DNA from: an uncultured Granulosicoccaceae bacterium
GTDB taxonomy: Bacteria; Pseudomonadota; Gammaproteobacteria; Granulosicoccales; Granulosicoccaceae
Reading direction: 5' to 3'
Assembly (NCBI GenBank): GCA_937922945.1
Contig: CAKZUP010000140.1
Location: 1-51,352, forward strand
Length of the DNA stretch: 51,352 nucleotides
Shown here: piece after piece, positions 28,330 through 37,355 of the stretch
Numbering within the stretch: the first letter of the stretch is position 1
Layout of the letters: each line of letters begins with the position of its first letter
Position numbers and translations under genes: made by a program
Notes under the pieces: model-generated
What the model saw: only the letters and a program-made list of their open reading frames with translations
What the model was told of the DNA's origin: nothing
Databases searched by the model: none

Positions 28330-28559
28330 GCAGTGGTCCGTTTTACCTGTCCAATTAGTGGAGTAGTCGTGCAAAACACATAAATGCGCGACTGTTCAGC
28401 AATTTGCTAGTGCATCAATTTTCAAACTGGTGAACACTATTTGAAATATGTCATCGCAGTTAACAAATTTGCGTGTGTTGCGAGCTGCTGTGGGAGTAAA
28501 ATAGCGGTACAAGCAGTGTCTGCTGCTACTCGTTATAGTGGTTCGTATTCAATCAACCT

Positions 28560-30197
28560 ATGTTCCAAAACCCTGAAATGTTACTGGTAGCGCTTGAGCG
28601 AGTGAATCAGCGAGTGAAGCCATGTGCGGCCAATTTGCACTCGTGCGTTCGCGCGTGTGTTGTGTGTTTAATCGTCTCTTATGCTGGGGTTTTACACGCC
28701 GACGTTTTTACACCTGCGAACGTAAATGAATTACGCGATGCTTTTGAGAAGGCAGGCTTTAACAGGCAGGGTGATGTGATCGATTTGCAGGGCCAAGAAT
28801 TTGAACTTCAACAAGGGTTCGAACTGGCGCCCGATGATGGGCATGGGTTGATTTTACGCAACGGGTCATTAACCCGGCAGACCGATGCGGTTCCTTTTCG
28901 TTTATTGAATTTGCAGAGCGTTCCTTACAATAACGTGAAGGAATCGTCTGTGTTAATCGAAAACATGGAGTTCAGAAACGGTCAGCTACGTGAGGAAGAA
29001 TATTCAGTTAACGAGGGCGGTGGTGGCGCTTTATTAACTGATCGCCTTACCATCATTAAAAACTCGCGTTTCATAAACAATCAAGTTGTCGGATTTACCA
29101 CAGGCGGTGCTATCCGACATAGCGCTGAACTTGAACTGACTAATGTCATGTTCATGAACAACAAAGCCCTGAGCACGGCCGACTTCCAAACCTCACAAGG
29201 TGGTGCAATTGGCATTGACGATGGTGGAAGTCTATTTGCAAGTCACGCCTACTTTTTGGGCAACAGCGCAGATGAAGGTGGCGCCATTCATGCGGCACAT
29301 GGTGCAAAGTATCTTAACATTACACGCAGTGCCTTCGATGGTAACAACGCCCGTAAGCTTGGTGGCGCAATCTGGTCGAGTGTGGGCGAGGGAGCTGTGC
29401 GGCTCAGTAACAGCAGTTTTATTGCCAATCGCGCACCGGAGGGTGGGGCGGCCATTTATACGCAGTCGTTGTTCGTCGATATCGCGTTAGTTCATCTTAC
29501 ACTGTGGGGTAATGTATCGGACGACGGCAACGGTGGAGGTATTCGTGCAATGCTACCGCGCAATGGCAGTAACATCACATTAAAAAATTCCATTGTTACC
29601 AATAACGTGGGTGGTAATTGCAGTAGCACCAAAGGAGAGCTCATTGAGTTTGAATCCAGCCAATATAATTTACTCGACGATGAAACCTGTGGAGCATCAA
29701 GTGGTGCCATTTCTGAAGCTATCGGGTCGGTGTTCTCTGGTAAGTTCGATTTGTATGGTGGTATAACGCCATCACTACCAATTGCCAGCGACGGCCCGGC
29801 GCACCACCTTGTGCCTAGAGCAAACTGCCTGGATTATGATGCGCGTGATATACCACGTTTAGACAATGGGCCGCAGCTCGATCAATTCTGCGATGCGGGT
29901 GCATTTGAAATTGTACCCATTGAATACATCGATGGTGATGGCGATAGTGTTCGCAATCGCGATGACAACTGCGCATCTGAATCGAATCCACTGCAGTCCG
30001 ATATCGATGAAGATGGAATAGGCGATGAATGTGATGCGCGCGATGATCGAGACTCAGATTCAGACACTGTACTCAACTTTATAGATAATTGCCCCAGCGT
30101 TCCAAATCTTCTGCAGCTCGACTTGAATGCTAACGGCATTGGTGATGCTTGCGATCAGCGTGCTGATAATGTTGTGCGTGCACCGTTGGCTCGATAA
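28560..30197 (+). CDS. Secreted parallel beta-helix protein with thrombospondin type 3-like repeats
   Basis: The protein has 545 residues. A long N-terminus contains a hydrophobic signal (CVRACVVCLIVSYAGVLHA, cleavage near residue 47). A right-handed beta-helix domain follows (about 50-430) with many short GGAI/GGGA turns (GGGGALLT, TTGGAIRH, QGGAIGIDDGG, EGGAIHAAHG, LGGAIWSS), as in polymorphic outer-membrane or CSLREA-type proteins. The C-terminal part (about 455-530) has two calcium-binding TSP3-like units (DGDGDSVRNRDDNC, DEDGIGDECDARDD, then a second set ending GIGDACDQ). It is probably exported and adhesive or surface-located. No sorting signal was recognised. An alternative start could exist downstream. 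Confidence 0.75.
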   Translation: MFQNPEMLLVALERVNQRVKPCAANLHSCVRACVVCLIVSYAGVLHADVFTPANVNELRDAFEKAGFNRQGDVIDLQGQEFELQQGFELAPDDGHGLILRNGSLTRQTDAVPFRLLNLQSVPYNNVKESSVLIENMEFRNGQLREEEYSVNEGGGGALLTDRLTIIKNSRFINNQVVGFTTGGAIRHSAELELTNVMFMNNKALSTADFQTSQGGAIGIDDGGSLFASHAYFLGNSADEGGAIHAAHGAKYLNITRSAFDGNNARKLGGAIWSSVGEGAVRLSNSSFIANRAPEGGAAIYTQSLFVDIALVHLTLWGNVSDDGNGGGIRAMLPRNGSNITLKNSIVTNNVGGNCSSTKGELIEFESSQYNLLDDETCGASSGAISEAIGSVFSGKFDLYGGITPSLPIASDGPAHHLVPRANCLDYDARDIPRLDNGPQLDQFCDAGAFEIVPIEYIDGDGDSVRNRDDNCASESNPLQSDIDEDGIGDECDARDDRDSDSDTVLNFIDNCPSVPNLLQLDLNANGIGDACDQRADNVVRAPLAR

Positions 30198-30625
30198 GGT
30201 TTTTGTTAGGTAGTTCATCTAGAAAACTGGTTGCGTAGATTGTTGCTAATGCCGTTTTACACCTCTTTCGTTTTAGGCGCAGGCAGCGTCCTCGCCCTCG
30301 CGCGCTCATAATTCATTTTTCATCACGAAGATTCTGCCGTTCTTCGGCTGCCTGAAACGCACGAATATCGCTAGATGATTCTTCAGGCGATCGATGCGTT
30401 TTGTCGTGTTCCAGCTTCTGCGAACCAGGAGGCTTGCGTTGGCACTGCACATCGCCAACTGATGATTGATACAGAACAGCGGATCACGCCAGTTTCCAGC
30501 ACTGAATTGCCGTGCGTGGTGGTAGAAGAAATGAATTGTTTTACGACTAAAAAAAAATACGACAAAGCCATAAGAAACATGTAGTATTTGGTTTAGTGGC
30601 ACGACAACGGCTCGCCAAGCTAACC
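30198..30625. other. Gene-poor stretch without a convincing gene
   Basis: Short frames exist on both strands (30375-30584 plus, 30306-30602 minus), but neither has a ribosome-binding site, a recognisable motif or support from neighbours. A run of nine A residues lies near 30545. The region could be decayed coding sequence; I see no functional element with confidence. Confidence 0.35.
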
Positions 30626-30853
30626 ATGTCGGCGCGGTTACAACACGCTTTCAGCGAGTGCCAACAGATTACAAGCAGCGATCATTATGCTTGCCAGGCG
30701 AGCACGCGATTAACAGCACTGTACGACTCGCTAAAAGATGCGCTAATCGAATTGGGCAAATTGCGCATCAAATTGCGCATCAAATTGCGCATCAAATTGC
30801 GCATCAAATTGCGCATCAAATTGCGCATTAAATTGCACAGGCGTAACCGCTAG
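30626..30853 (+). CDS. Possible small protein with C-terminal KLRI repeats
   Basis: This is a doubtful gene of 75 residues from the ATG at 30626 (a GTG at 30596 would add 10). The first 45 residues are helical and polar with two Cys (SECQQITSSDHYACQ). The rest is made by the 12-bp DNA repeat and reads (K-L-R-I) six times, followed by KLHRRNR. This gives a strongly basic amphipathic tail. The repeat unit is a multiple of 3, so the frame stays open whatever the copy number. Either this is a real small protein with an expanding tail or the repeat merely keeps a chance frame open. Confidence 0.3.
   Translation: MSARLQHAFSECQQITSSDHYACQASTRLTALYDSLKDALIELGKLRIKLRIKLRIKLRIKLRIKLRIKLHRRNR
30758..30838 (+). 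repeat. 12-bp tandem repeat, six copies plus a degenerate one
   Basis: The unit AAATTGCGCATC is repeated head to tail at 30758, 30770, 30782, 30794, 30806 and 30818 (the last copy ends in T). A degenerate copy follows at 30830 (AAATTGCACAGG) and a half-copy precedes. Near-identity of the copies indicates recent expansion. It lies about 190 bp upstream of the fucose-isomerase-like gene. Confidence 0.95.
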
Positions 30854-31027
30854 CTTTTAGAAAACTGAATTGTGTGATTCTGTATAAAACCGGATGTGTT
30901 CATCGATAACGTTATATGGACTCTTTGCTGCTACGTTACCTGAAAATCAAAAGAATACGGCAGTTATTTAGCACTCACTACTTTGGCGTGCAATCTTGAA
31001 TACGGCGAACTTGGAGAAAAAAGTACT

Positions 31028-32437
31028 GTGAAAACTATGACATTTGGAATCGTGGTTGGCAGCCGCGGTTTTTTTCCTGGTCATCTTGCGGCAACCGGTC
31101 GCGAACACATGATTCAGGCCATTGAGAAAGCTGGGCATAAATGTGTCGTACTCGATACTGAAGCAACAGAACATGGTGCTGTGCAGTCCTACGAAGACGC
31201 CAAGAAATGCGCTGATCTTTTCAAACGGCACGCTGATGAAATCGATGGCATAGTCGTTACGCTGCCAAACTTTGGTGAAGAGCGACCCATAGCCGACACA
31301 CTTCGTATGTCGAAATTAAATGTACCCACGTTAATACAGGCAACGCCAGATGAACCCGAGAAAATGTCCATTAAATGGCGGCGCGATAGCTTCTGCGGGA
31401 AGATGTCGGCCTGTAATAATCTACGACAATACGGTATTTCCTATTCGCTGACCGACTCGCACTGTGTGGATCCGCTAAGCGAGGAGTTTCAGAGCGACTT
31501 ACAAAGGTTTGCTGCAACTTGTCGTATCGTCGGCGGTTTACAAGGTTTGCGCATCGGTGCAATTGGCGCAAGACCTGAAGCTTTTAATACGGTTCGCTAT
31601 AGCGAGAAAATTCTCGAAGCGGCAGGCATTTCAGTTGTAACACTCGATCTCTCAGAAATTTTGGGTCGCGTGTCGCGGCTCGATGACAGTGCGCCGGTTG
31701 TCAAAGAGAAGATTGAGGCAATAAAAAACTATATATCGATTACTGACGTGCCTCATCCATCAATTATTAAGCAGGCCAAGCTTGCGGCTGTTACTGAAGA
31801 ATGGATGAAAGAGGTGGATGTTACTGTAAGCGCCATTCAATGCTGGACATCCATGGAAGAAAACTATGGCGTAGTGCCTTGCACAATGATGAGCATGATG
31901 AGTTCAAATTTAATGTCGAGCGCATGTGAAGTCGATGTGTGTGGGCTTATCAGTATGCACATGTTAGCGCTAGCATCTGAAACACCTAGCGCTTTGCTGG
32001 ACTGGAATAATAATTACGGAAAGAACGCTAATAAAGCAGTTTGTTTTCATTGCAGCAATCTTCCGAAAGAATTTTTCAGCGAATACAAAATGGATTTTCA
32101 GGAAATCATTGCGGGCACTGTTGGCAAGGAAAATACCTACGGCACAATCGACGGCAGTATTAAAGCCGGTGATATGACCTACATTCGCGTAAGCACCGAC
32201 GATACATCGGGCCGTGTTTGTGGATACATAGGAGAAGGCAAGTTTACTGAAGATCCATTAGATACATTCGGTGGTGCAGGCGTTGTAGAGATTCCTAACA
32301 TGCAACAGCTATTACGCTACATTTGTGAAAATGGCTTTGAACATCATGTTGCAGCTAATTTTTCCTCCGTGGGAGATTCTGTCATAGATGCATGTAAAAA
32401 CTACCTGGGTTGGGAGATGTACCAGCATAGCGACTAA
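31028..32437 (+). CDS. L-fucose/L-arabinose isomerase-like protein
   Basis: The protein has 469 residues. The N-terminal Rossmann-like domain begins TFGIVVGSRGFFPGHLA. The central domain carries GVVPCTMMSMMSS after SMEEN and then ACEVDVCGLISMHMLALAS. The Glu and Asp of these two segments correspond to the metal-binding Glu/Asp pair of fucose isomerases, and EHHVA near the C-terminus may supply the His. Members interconvert aldoses and ketoses, but many homologues in marine bacteria are uncharacterised. The GTG at 31028 is chosen for GGAG 11 bases ahead; the ATG at 31037 is an alternative. The next gene encodes an aldose 1-epimerase, which supports a role in sugar catabolism. Confidence 0.78.
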   Translation: MKTMTFGIVVGSRGFFPGHLAATGREHMIQAIEKAGHKCVVLDTEATEHGAVQSYEDAKKCADLFKRHADEIDGIVVTLPNFGEERPIADTLRMSKLNVPTLIQATPDEPEKMSIKWRRDSFCGKMSACNNLRQYGISYSLTDSHCVDPLSEEFQSDLQRFAATCRIVGGLQGLRIGAIGARPEAFNTVRYSEKILEAAGISVVTLDLSEILGRVSRLDDSAPVVKEKIEAIKNYISITDVPHPSIIKQAKLAAVTEEWMKEVDVTVSAIQCWTSMEENYGVVPCTMMSMMSSNLMSSACEVDVCGLISMHMLALASETPSALLDWNNNYGKNANKAVCFHCSNLPKEFFSEYKMDFQEIIAGTVGKENTYGTIDGSIKAGDMTYIRVSTDDTSGRVCGYIGEGKFTEDPLDTFGGAGVVEIPNMQQLLRYICENGFEHHVAANFSSVGDSVIDACKNYLGWEMYQHSD

Positions 32438-32656
32438 AATTAATAAGTCGTCTGTACGCGATTTTCTTTCGTTGCTATTTAGATGCAATTGCTGAATGGT
32501 TTAATGTGATAAGGAATAGCTGCCAGAACTTTTGAAGTCGTGTTCGTCGTTATTAATGCTCTTATGTTCTCGGAGTTGCGCGTGAAGCTGTGCGGTGGCA
32601 ACTTCAGTATCAAGGCAGCCCCGTATTAAGATTTAACCTGAATGAGGCCTTAGAAA

Positions 32657-33727
32657 ATGCAAACCAGTGTTTTTGGACAAGCGAATGATACGGACGTCCA
32701 CGAGGTCATACTGCGCTCCAATAGTGGCATGGAAGCAAAAATTCTGACATGGGGTGCGGCCATACGCGACTTGCTCATCCCAACTAAACAGGGTCAACAG
32801 CGTGTAGTGGTTGGGTTTAACTCATTGGATGATTACTTAAGCGATAACTCTCACGCGGGAACCATTGCAGGGCGCTTTGCCAACAGAATAAATAAGGGGT
32901 GTTTTGAAATTGATGGTAAAAGCTATCAATCACCACTTAATCAGGATGGCAAGCACACCTTGCATGGTGGTCACGATGGTCAGGCATTTAGTCGTCGACT
33001 CTGGAAACTCAAAGCACACGACGAAACTTCCGTTACCCTGACGCTTGATTCTCCGGATGGAGAAGCGGGTTATCCGGGGAACCTGCAGGTAGAGTGTATT
33101 TATCGTCTGCTTGAACCTGCAACTATACAAGTTGAACTCACAGCAACAACAGATGCCCCCACACTGTGCAACCTTGTTAGTCACAGTTATTTCAATCTCG
33201 AGATGCCCGCAGGATTCTCCAATGCCCCTGTTCCGAGTGCAACCGGTCATGCATTCCTTGCAGCTTCTGACTTTTATACGCCTGTTGATAGCGATTGCGT
33301 TCCCACTGGAGAAGTCAGGGCCACTGCAGGCACCCCTTTCGATTTTCGTAAAGTGCGCCTGCTGCGCAACCCGGAAAATGTTAAGTACGATTCTGGTTTT
33401 GTGCTTCGTGAACAACCGAAGACGCTCTCATCGATAATCCACGCGGGCTCACTTATCGGGCCAACCACCCAAATGGCAATGGATGTGTTTACGAATGAAC
33501 CACATCTTCAGCTGTATGACGGTGGAAGCTATGCCGGACCGGCAACCGGTCTGGACGGTGCGCAATACGGACAGCACTGCGGTGTTTGTCTGGAACCACA
33601 GCGTTACCCAGACAGTCCGAACCATCGCCATTTTTCTAATGCCATTCTGCGACCCGAAGAAACTTACAGGCAGGTAACCGAATACCGTTTTCGAACCGCA
33701 TCAGCTGATGAACTGAGCTTTTCCTAA
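32657..33727 (+). CDS. galM: Aldose 1-epimerase (mutarotase)
   Basis: The enzyme interconverts alpha and beta anomers of aldoses. It has 356 residues with a galactose-mutarotase beta-sandwich. Visible motifs are LTWGAAIRDL, GRFANRINKG, GGHDGQAFSRRLW (catalytic His region), NLVSHSYFNL (second catalytic His) and GVCLEPQRYPDSPNH (catalytic Glu). Length is normal. It follows the fucose-isomerase-like gene after 219 bp and starts after a GAGG element. The symbol reflects the family; the sugar handled may not be galactose. Confidence 0.9.
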   Translation: MQTSVFGQANDTDVHEVILRSNSGMEAKILTWGAAIRDLLIPTKQGQQRVVVGFNSLDDYLSDNSHAGTIAGRFANRINKGCFEIDGKSYQSPLNQDGKHTLHGGHDGQAFSRRLWKLKAHDETSVTLTLDSPDGEAGYPGNLQVECIYRLLEPATIQVELTATTDAPTLCNLVSHSYFNLEMPAGFSNAPVPSATGHAFLAASDFYTPVDSDCVPTGEVRATAGTPFDFRKVRLLRNPENVKYDSGFVLREQPKTLSSIIHAGSLIGPTTQMAMDVFTNEPHLQLYDGGSYAGPATGLDGAQYGQHCGVCLEPQRYPDSPNHRHFSNAILRPEETYRQVTEYRFRTASADELSFS

Positions 33728-34485
33728 AAAGCACAAGCAAGCATTTAATACGTTGTCCGTTGTCGAAACTGGATTGAATGAGCGGTATGACGATAAATTG
33801 GAAACGACATGTGGTATTCAGACAACGTTATTAGTAGAGCAACAGTTTAAGTATGAGTTGATGAGAGCAGGGCAGAGCCATTGATTATCTTAATTGCCTG
33901 AGTTATTAAGCTACAAGCAACGCGGCTGAGTCTTTCGAAGATCGCTTTAACCAATTACACGCTCTGTAACAAGCCTGCACATCAATTGCTTGAGGCTATT
34001 GCTTATCGAAAGATTATTCATTACAGCCAGATAAACACAGGCGTCGTTCTGAGCATACAGATCATGATCAACAATGTGTTTACTACCTCGTCGAAATTTG
34101 GTGAGCAAGAAACGTGATGATTGGTCGCGATAAGTACGTGCTCGAAACGTTTGACACACGGCTAGATGAATCTCACATGCTTTATCTTGTATGCTGGATT
34201 TTCTATAACAGAACAAGGCACACCTGCAGAATCAAGCCCTATAAGCTGGCATGGATATTGTTGGCACGATTTTATTTCTTGTGAGCAGCAACCAGAACGA
34301 TCACCTACGCTGGAATTCTTATTAGTCTGCTAATCATACATTCGATGTTTCGGCAAAACCGAAATCCGAGTCAGTGGTTCTATTTCGCCAACTGAATGCT
34401 TATTAGTATTAACCCATAAGTTGGCAAAGGCAGACAATCAGACCACTGACTTAGTGAGCGCTGGCAGTATCGAACTTTGTTCGTT
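33728..34485. other. Unexplained 758-bp intergenic region between converging genes
   Basis: galM (+) and pxpC (-) converge here. An 89-codon minus-strand frame (33947-34216) has no motif and no ribosome-binding site that I can support. No strong hairpin with a T-run was seen. The composition is somewhat AT-rich compared with the flanking genes. It may contain decayed genes or an RNA, but nothing can be asserted. Confidence 0.35.
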
Positions 34486-35532
34486 TTAATCACGTTCAGG
34501 TGCGTTGGGTTGAAACATCACATCGTTTTCTAAACCCGATGCAGCGCCGCTGATTAAATTGTTATTCCATAATCGTTCAGTCACACCTACAGAATTTAAC
34601 ATAATCTGGTCGCGCCATTGGTTAAGATTATCATGACGCTCCCTGGCTGCATGTATAGCATCTGCCGGACTAACGGCTTTAAAGGCAATGTCGTCACCAC
34701 AACGATGCTGCGCCAAGCCATCAAAATCGGCTGAGATCACAGTGGCTATTTTGGGATAACCACCGGCTGTATGATGCTCGGCCATAAGGCAAATGGGATC
34801 GCCGTGCCCGGGTACTTGAAGCGAGCCTCTTGATATGGGTTCAGAAGGCATATCCAGCGCTGCAGCAACCGGTAAGCTGCATCCTTCCAGGCGCATGCCC
34901 ATTCGGTCATAATCGGTTGATATTCGAAATGTGTTTTCAAGAAAGCTTGCAAGTGTTGGTTTATCAAAATATCGATCTTGTGGCCCGATAACCACGCGAA
35001 TAGCATTCGATGGTTTGAATTGCTCAGGGTTACCAAGGCTAACCGTTGCGGCAACGTTATCTGCGCACTCGGTTAAGTTCAGCACATCGTTGGTTTGTAT
35101 TGCGCTGCCACACACGCCGGATTTTAAATGTACAGATTGGCTACCCAGCCAACTGGTTGTGTTCAAACGCCCAGCAAAGCAGACATAACACCAACTACCC
35201 CACGCGCCGGGTTTTATCGTTACTGTATCGCCAACACCGAGTTTGAACATAGACCAACTTGGAATTGCGTTACCGTTAAGTGATAGTGAAAAGCATCCTC
35301 CAACGATGGCTGCTGCTACTGAACCTTCTATACAGGTAAGAGAAAGTCCGCCCAGTGACACTTCAATGGCCGGGTTGGATTCAGGATTACCCAGCGCCGC
35401 ATTGGCCAAGGTAAAGCTGCCACGATCCATTACGCCAGAGCGCGTGACGCCAAAGCGTAAATGGCCATGTCGACCAGTATCTTGCACACTGATTGACGGA
35501 CCGGCGTGTAGCACTTGTAGTTTTGTAATCAT
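34486..35532 (-). CDS. pxpC: 5-oxoprolinase subunit PxpC
   Basis: This subunit of the ATP-dependent prokaryotic 5-oxoprolinase (PxpABC) converts the damage product 5-oxoproline to glutamate. It has 348 residues of the biotin-dependent carboxyltransferase/allophanate hydrolase subunit 2 fold: HAGPSISVQDTGRHGHLRFG, GVMDRGSFTLANAALGNPE, MAEHHTAGGYPKIATVISAD and RMGMRLEG. It lies 6 bp behind pxpB and is the last gene of the operon. Older annotation as urea amidolyase-like is an alternative, but the PxpABC trio makes oxoprolinase much more likely. Confidence 0.92.
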   Translation of the reverse strand: MITKLQVLHAGPSISVQDTGRHGHLRFGVTRSGVMDRGSFTLANAALGNPESNPAIEVSLGGLSLTCIEGSVAAAIVGGCFSLSLNGNAIPSWSMFKLGVGDTVTIKPGAWGSWCYVCFAGRLNTTSWLGSQSVHLKSGVCGSAIQTNDVLNLTECADNVAATVSLGNPEQFKPSNAIRVVIGPQDRYFDKPTLASFLENTFRISTDYDRMGMRLEGCSLPVAAALDMPSEPISRGSLQVPGHGDPICLMAEHHTAGGYPKIATVISADFDGLAQHRCGDDIAFKAVSPADAIHAARERHDNLNQWRDQIMLNSVGVTERLWNNNLISGAASGLENDVMFQPNAPERD

Positions 35533-35538
35533 GATGGA

Positions 35539-36231
35539 TTAACGCATAGCCGAATGCGCGTTGAATTCTTTTTCGCTGACCGACACAAATTCGAGTGTAT
35601 CGCCAACATTGAAAACAAACGGCTGATCATTTTGCATATCCAACGGTTTGAAGCCTGTCATGCCAATACGCCACCAGCCAGTCGGCATGTTGAGTGTGGT
35701 AATCAAGCACTGCGTACCAGCGATCATGACAGTCTGGGCCGGGACATTGTTAACAGGTCCGGGCTTTCTGGGAAGTTGGATGGTTTTGGGAACGCCGTTC
35801 ATGTATGCGTATCCAGGAGCAAACCCATACATAGTAATTTTATATCGGCCGGCGCAATGCTGATCGATAACTTCCTGGGTGCTGATATTCAGCTTACGCG
35901 CAACATCGTCCAGATCAGGGGCCAAGCCAGCCGCGTAACAAGTCGGAATTTGCCAGTGTGCGGTTTTTGCAGCAGTGGTTTGTTCGCTATGCAGGTAGGG
36001 CTGGATTAGCGCACACATTTTGTCATAAGTAGTCTGCAGCGGATCGTAACCGACCAGCACGCACGTAGCTGAAGGCACGCACTCAGTCAGCCCGTTGATG
36101 TGGGCTTGCTGCATGGCGGCATCAAAGTTCAGTACCAGTTGTTGAACGGTTTCATTGATGGCATCGCCAAATTCAACCAGTACGCCGGTATCAGCGATAG
36201 GTCTAGTTAATGGAAATACGTGGTGAGTCAT
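35539..36231 (-). CDS. pxpB: 5-oxoprolinase subunit PxpB
   Basis: The protein has 230 residues of the allophanate hydrolase subunit 1/KipI fold: GVLVEFGDAIN near the start, the HCAGRYKITMYGFAPGYAYM segment, LPRKPGPVNNVPAQTVMIAG and TPTGWW-like MPTGWWRIGMT. PxpB and PxpC together catalyse the phosphorylation step on 5-oxoproline, and PxpA then opens the ring. The gene lies 40 bp behind pxpA. No good ribosome-binding site is visible before its ATG, so expression may depend on coupling. Confidence 0.92.
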   Translation of the reverse strand: MTHHVFPLTRPIADTGVLVEFGDAINETVQQLVLNFDAAMQQAHINGLTECVPSATCVLVGYDPLQTTYDKMCALIQPYLHSEQTTAAKTAHWQIPTCYAAGLAPDLDDVARKLNISTQEVIDQHCAGRYKITMYGFAPGYAYMNGVPKTIQLPRKPGPVNNVPAQTVMIAGTQCLITTLNMPTGWWRIGMTGFKPLDMQNDQPFVFNVGDTLEFVSVSEKEFNAHSAMR

Positions 36232-36271
36232 GGAAGAAGCTTGTGCAGTCTTGTTGAGAAGTGCGCGATAA

Positions 36272-37033
36272 TTAGCCTGTGAAAGGTGTTATGTTAAATC
36301 CTTCACTTTCCAGCTGCTCACGGATGGTTTTACCCATGGCAACGGCTGCCGGGTTATCGCCGTGAATGCAAATGGAGTCGGCATTGAGCTTCACCGTGCC
36401 ACCATCAAGCGTGGGCATAGCGCCACTGTGAAGAAAGGCAATGAGCCTGTCACTGGCTGCTTTCGCATCGTGGATAACTGAACCTTCAATTTGTCGGGGA
36501 ACCAATTGGCCGTTACTCTGGTAAGCGCGGTCTGCGAACACTTCGGAATACGTTTCTAATCCGGCTTGCCGCCCTGCGGTGTCGAGTTCAGTGCCGGATA
36601 TTGCCAGCAATGCGCACGATGGTGCCGCCAGTTTGACAGCTTTGGCCACAGCTTGCGCAATTTCCGGTGTGGCTGCGGCCCAATTGGCCAATGCGCCATG
36701 GGCTTTAACATAGGTAACAGACGCCCCAGCCAGCCTTGCAACGCCAATAAGTGCACCCACCTGATTTGCGATGAGCGTTTCAACGTCGGCGGCGCTCATT
36801 GGCAGCAATCGCCGCCCGAACGCTTCTTTATCTGGAAAGCCAGGATGAGCACCAATACTCACGTTGTTTTGTGCGGCCAATTGAACCGTTTTGAACATGG
36901 TATTCGGGTCGCTGGCATGGCCGCCACAGGCAACATTTGCGCTGCTGACAATACGCAACATACTCTCATCGTCGCCCATTTGCCACGGGCCAAAGCTCTC
37001 ACCAAGGTCAGAGTTCAGATCGATATTCGCCAT
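36272..37033 (-). CDS. pxpA: 5-oxoprolinase subunit PxpA (LamB/YcsF family)
   Basis: The protein has 253 residues. Family motifs are ANIDLNSDLGESFGPW, ISSANVACGGHASDP-like VSSANVACGGHASDP, GAHPGFPDKEAFGRR and YVKAHGALAN, ending with DSICIHGDNPAAVAM. These His/Asp-rich segments build the hydrolase active site. The ATG at 37031-37033 matches the family start M-x-x-I-D-L-N. AGGAG stands only one base ahead of it, so a GTG at 37045, four codons upstream, could be the actual start. It is the first gene of pxpABC on the minus strand. Confidence 0.93.
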   Translation of the reverse strand: MANIDLNSDLGESFGPWQMGDDESMLRIVSSANVACGGHASDPNTMFKTVQLAAQNNVSIGAHPGFPDKEAFGRRLLPMSAADVETLIANQVGALIGVARLAGASVTYVKAHGALANWAAATPEIAQAVAKAVKLAAPSCALLAISGTELDTAGRQAGLETYSEVFADRAYQSNGQLVPRQIEGSVIHDAKAASDRLIAFLHSGAMPTLDGGTVKLNADSICIHGDNPAAVAMGKTIREQLESEGFNITPFTG

Positions 37034-37084
37034 GCTCCTGTGCACCTGAATCTACGTTCGCTTCATAGTATGCGCTCGTGAGGA

Positions 37085-37337
37085 ATTTGTGAATCTTCAA
37101 ATTGCATGTAGAGAATTTAAATTAGGTTTAGAGGGCTTAAATTGGATGTAGAGAATAAGCATGGTCGATCTGTGTGGAATACGCAGGCAGAATAGATCTG
37201 CCGAAGGGTTTGTACAGATATGGCCAATTTGGGTGATGGTGTTTGGAGATGAAACTGAGGTAACTTGGCGTATTGGAAGTAGTTCTCCAATATGGTGCAA
37301 GGCAATTTAACCCGCTCATCCTTGAGCGGGTTTTTTT
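37085..37337 (+). ncRNA. Candidate small RNA ending in a strong intrinsic terminator
   Basis: There is no plus-strand gene here. Yet three stems follow in order: GGCAGA/TCTGCC (37186-37202, loop of five), TATTGGA/TCCAATA (37271-37292, loop of eight) and the terminator CCCGCTCA/TGAGCGGG with a seven-T run (37311-37337). The T-run exists only on the plus strand. Upstream are two imperfect copies of AAATTG(C/G)ATGTAGAGAAT about 41 bp apart (about 37099 and 37140), which may be a promoter or operator. The start point is not known, so the 5' boundary is a guess. Confidence 0.45.
37311..37337 (+). terminator. Rho-independent terminator, plus strand
   Basis: The stem is an 8-bp perfect, GC-rich pairing (CCCGCTCA with TGAGCGGG), with a four-base loop and TTTTTTT directly behind. 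Read from the minus strand the stem is followed by TTAAATT, a weak tail that could also help to end the FAS1 gene transcript. Confidence 0.9.
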
Positions 37338-37355
37338 ATTGCTACAAAAACTCTG

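Noticed and set aside
30306-30602. Overlapping short frames on both strands (98 and 69 codons)
   Set aside because: The two frames compete for the same DNA, and neither shows domain motifs or a start signal. Frameshift at the A-run near 30545 does not join the 69-codon frame to the downstream frame.
33947-34216. 89-codon frame on the minus strand between galM and pxpC
   Set aside because: There is no ribosome-binding site, motif, signal peptide or neighbour that supports it, and the base composition looks non-coding.
37097-37319. Three overlapping short minus-strand frames of 60-67 codons
   Set aside because: They are nested shadows in three frames of the same DNA, without ribosome-binding sites; the plus-strand terminator and stems explain the region better.
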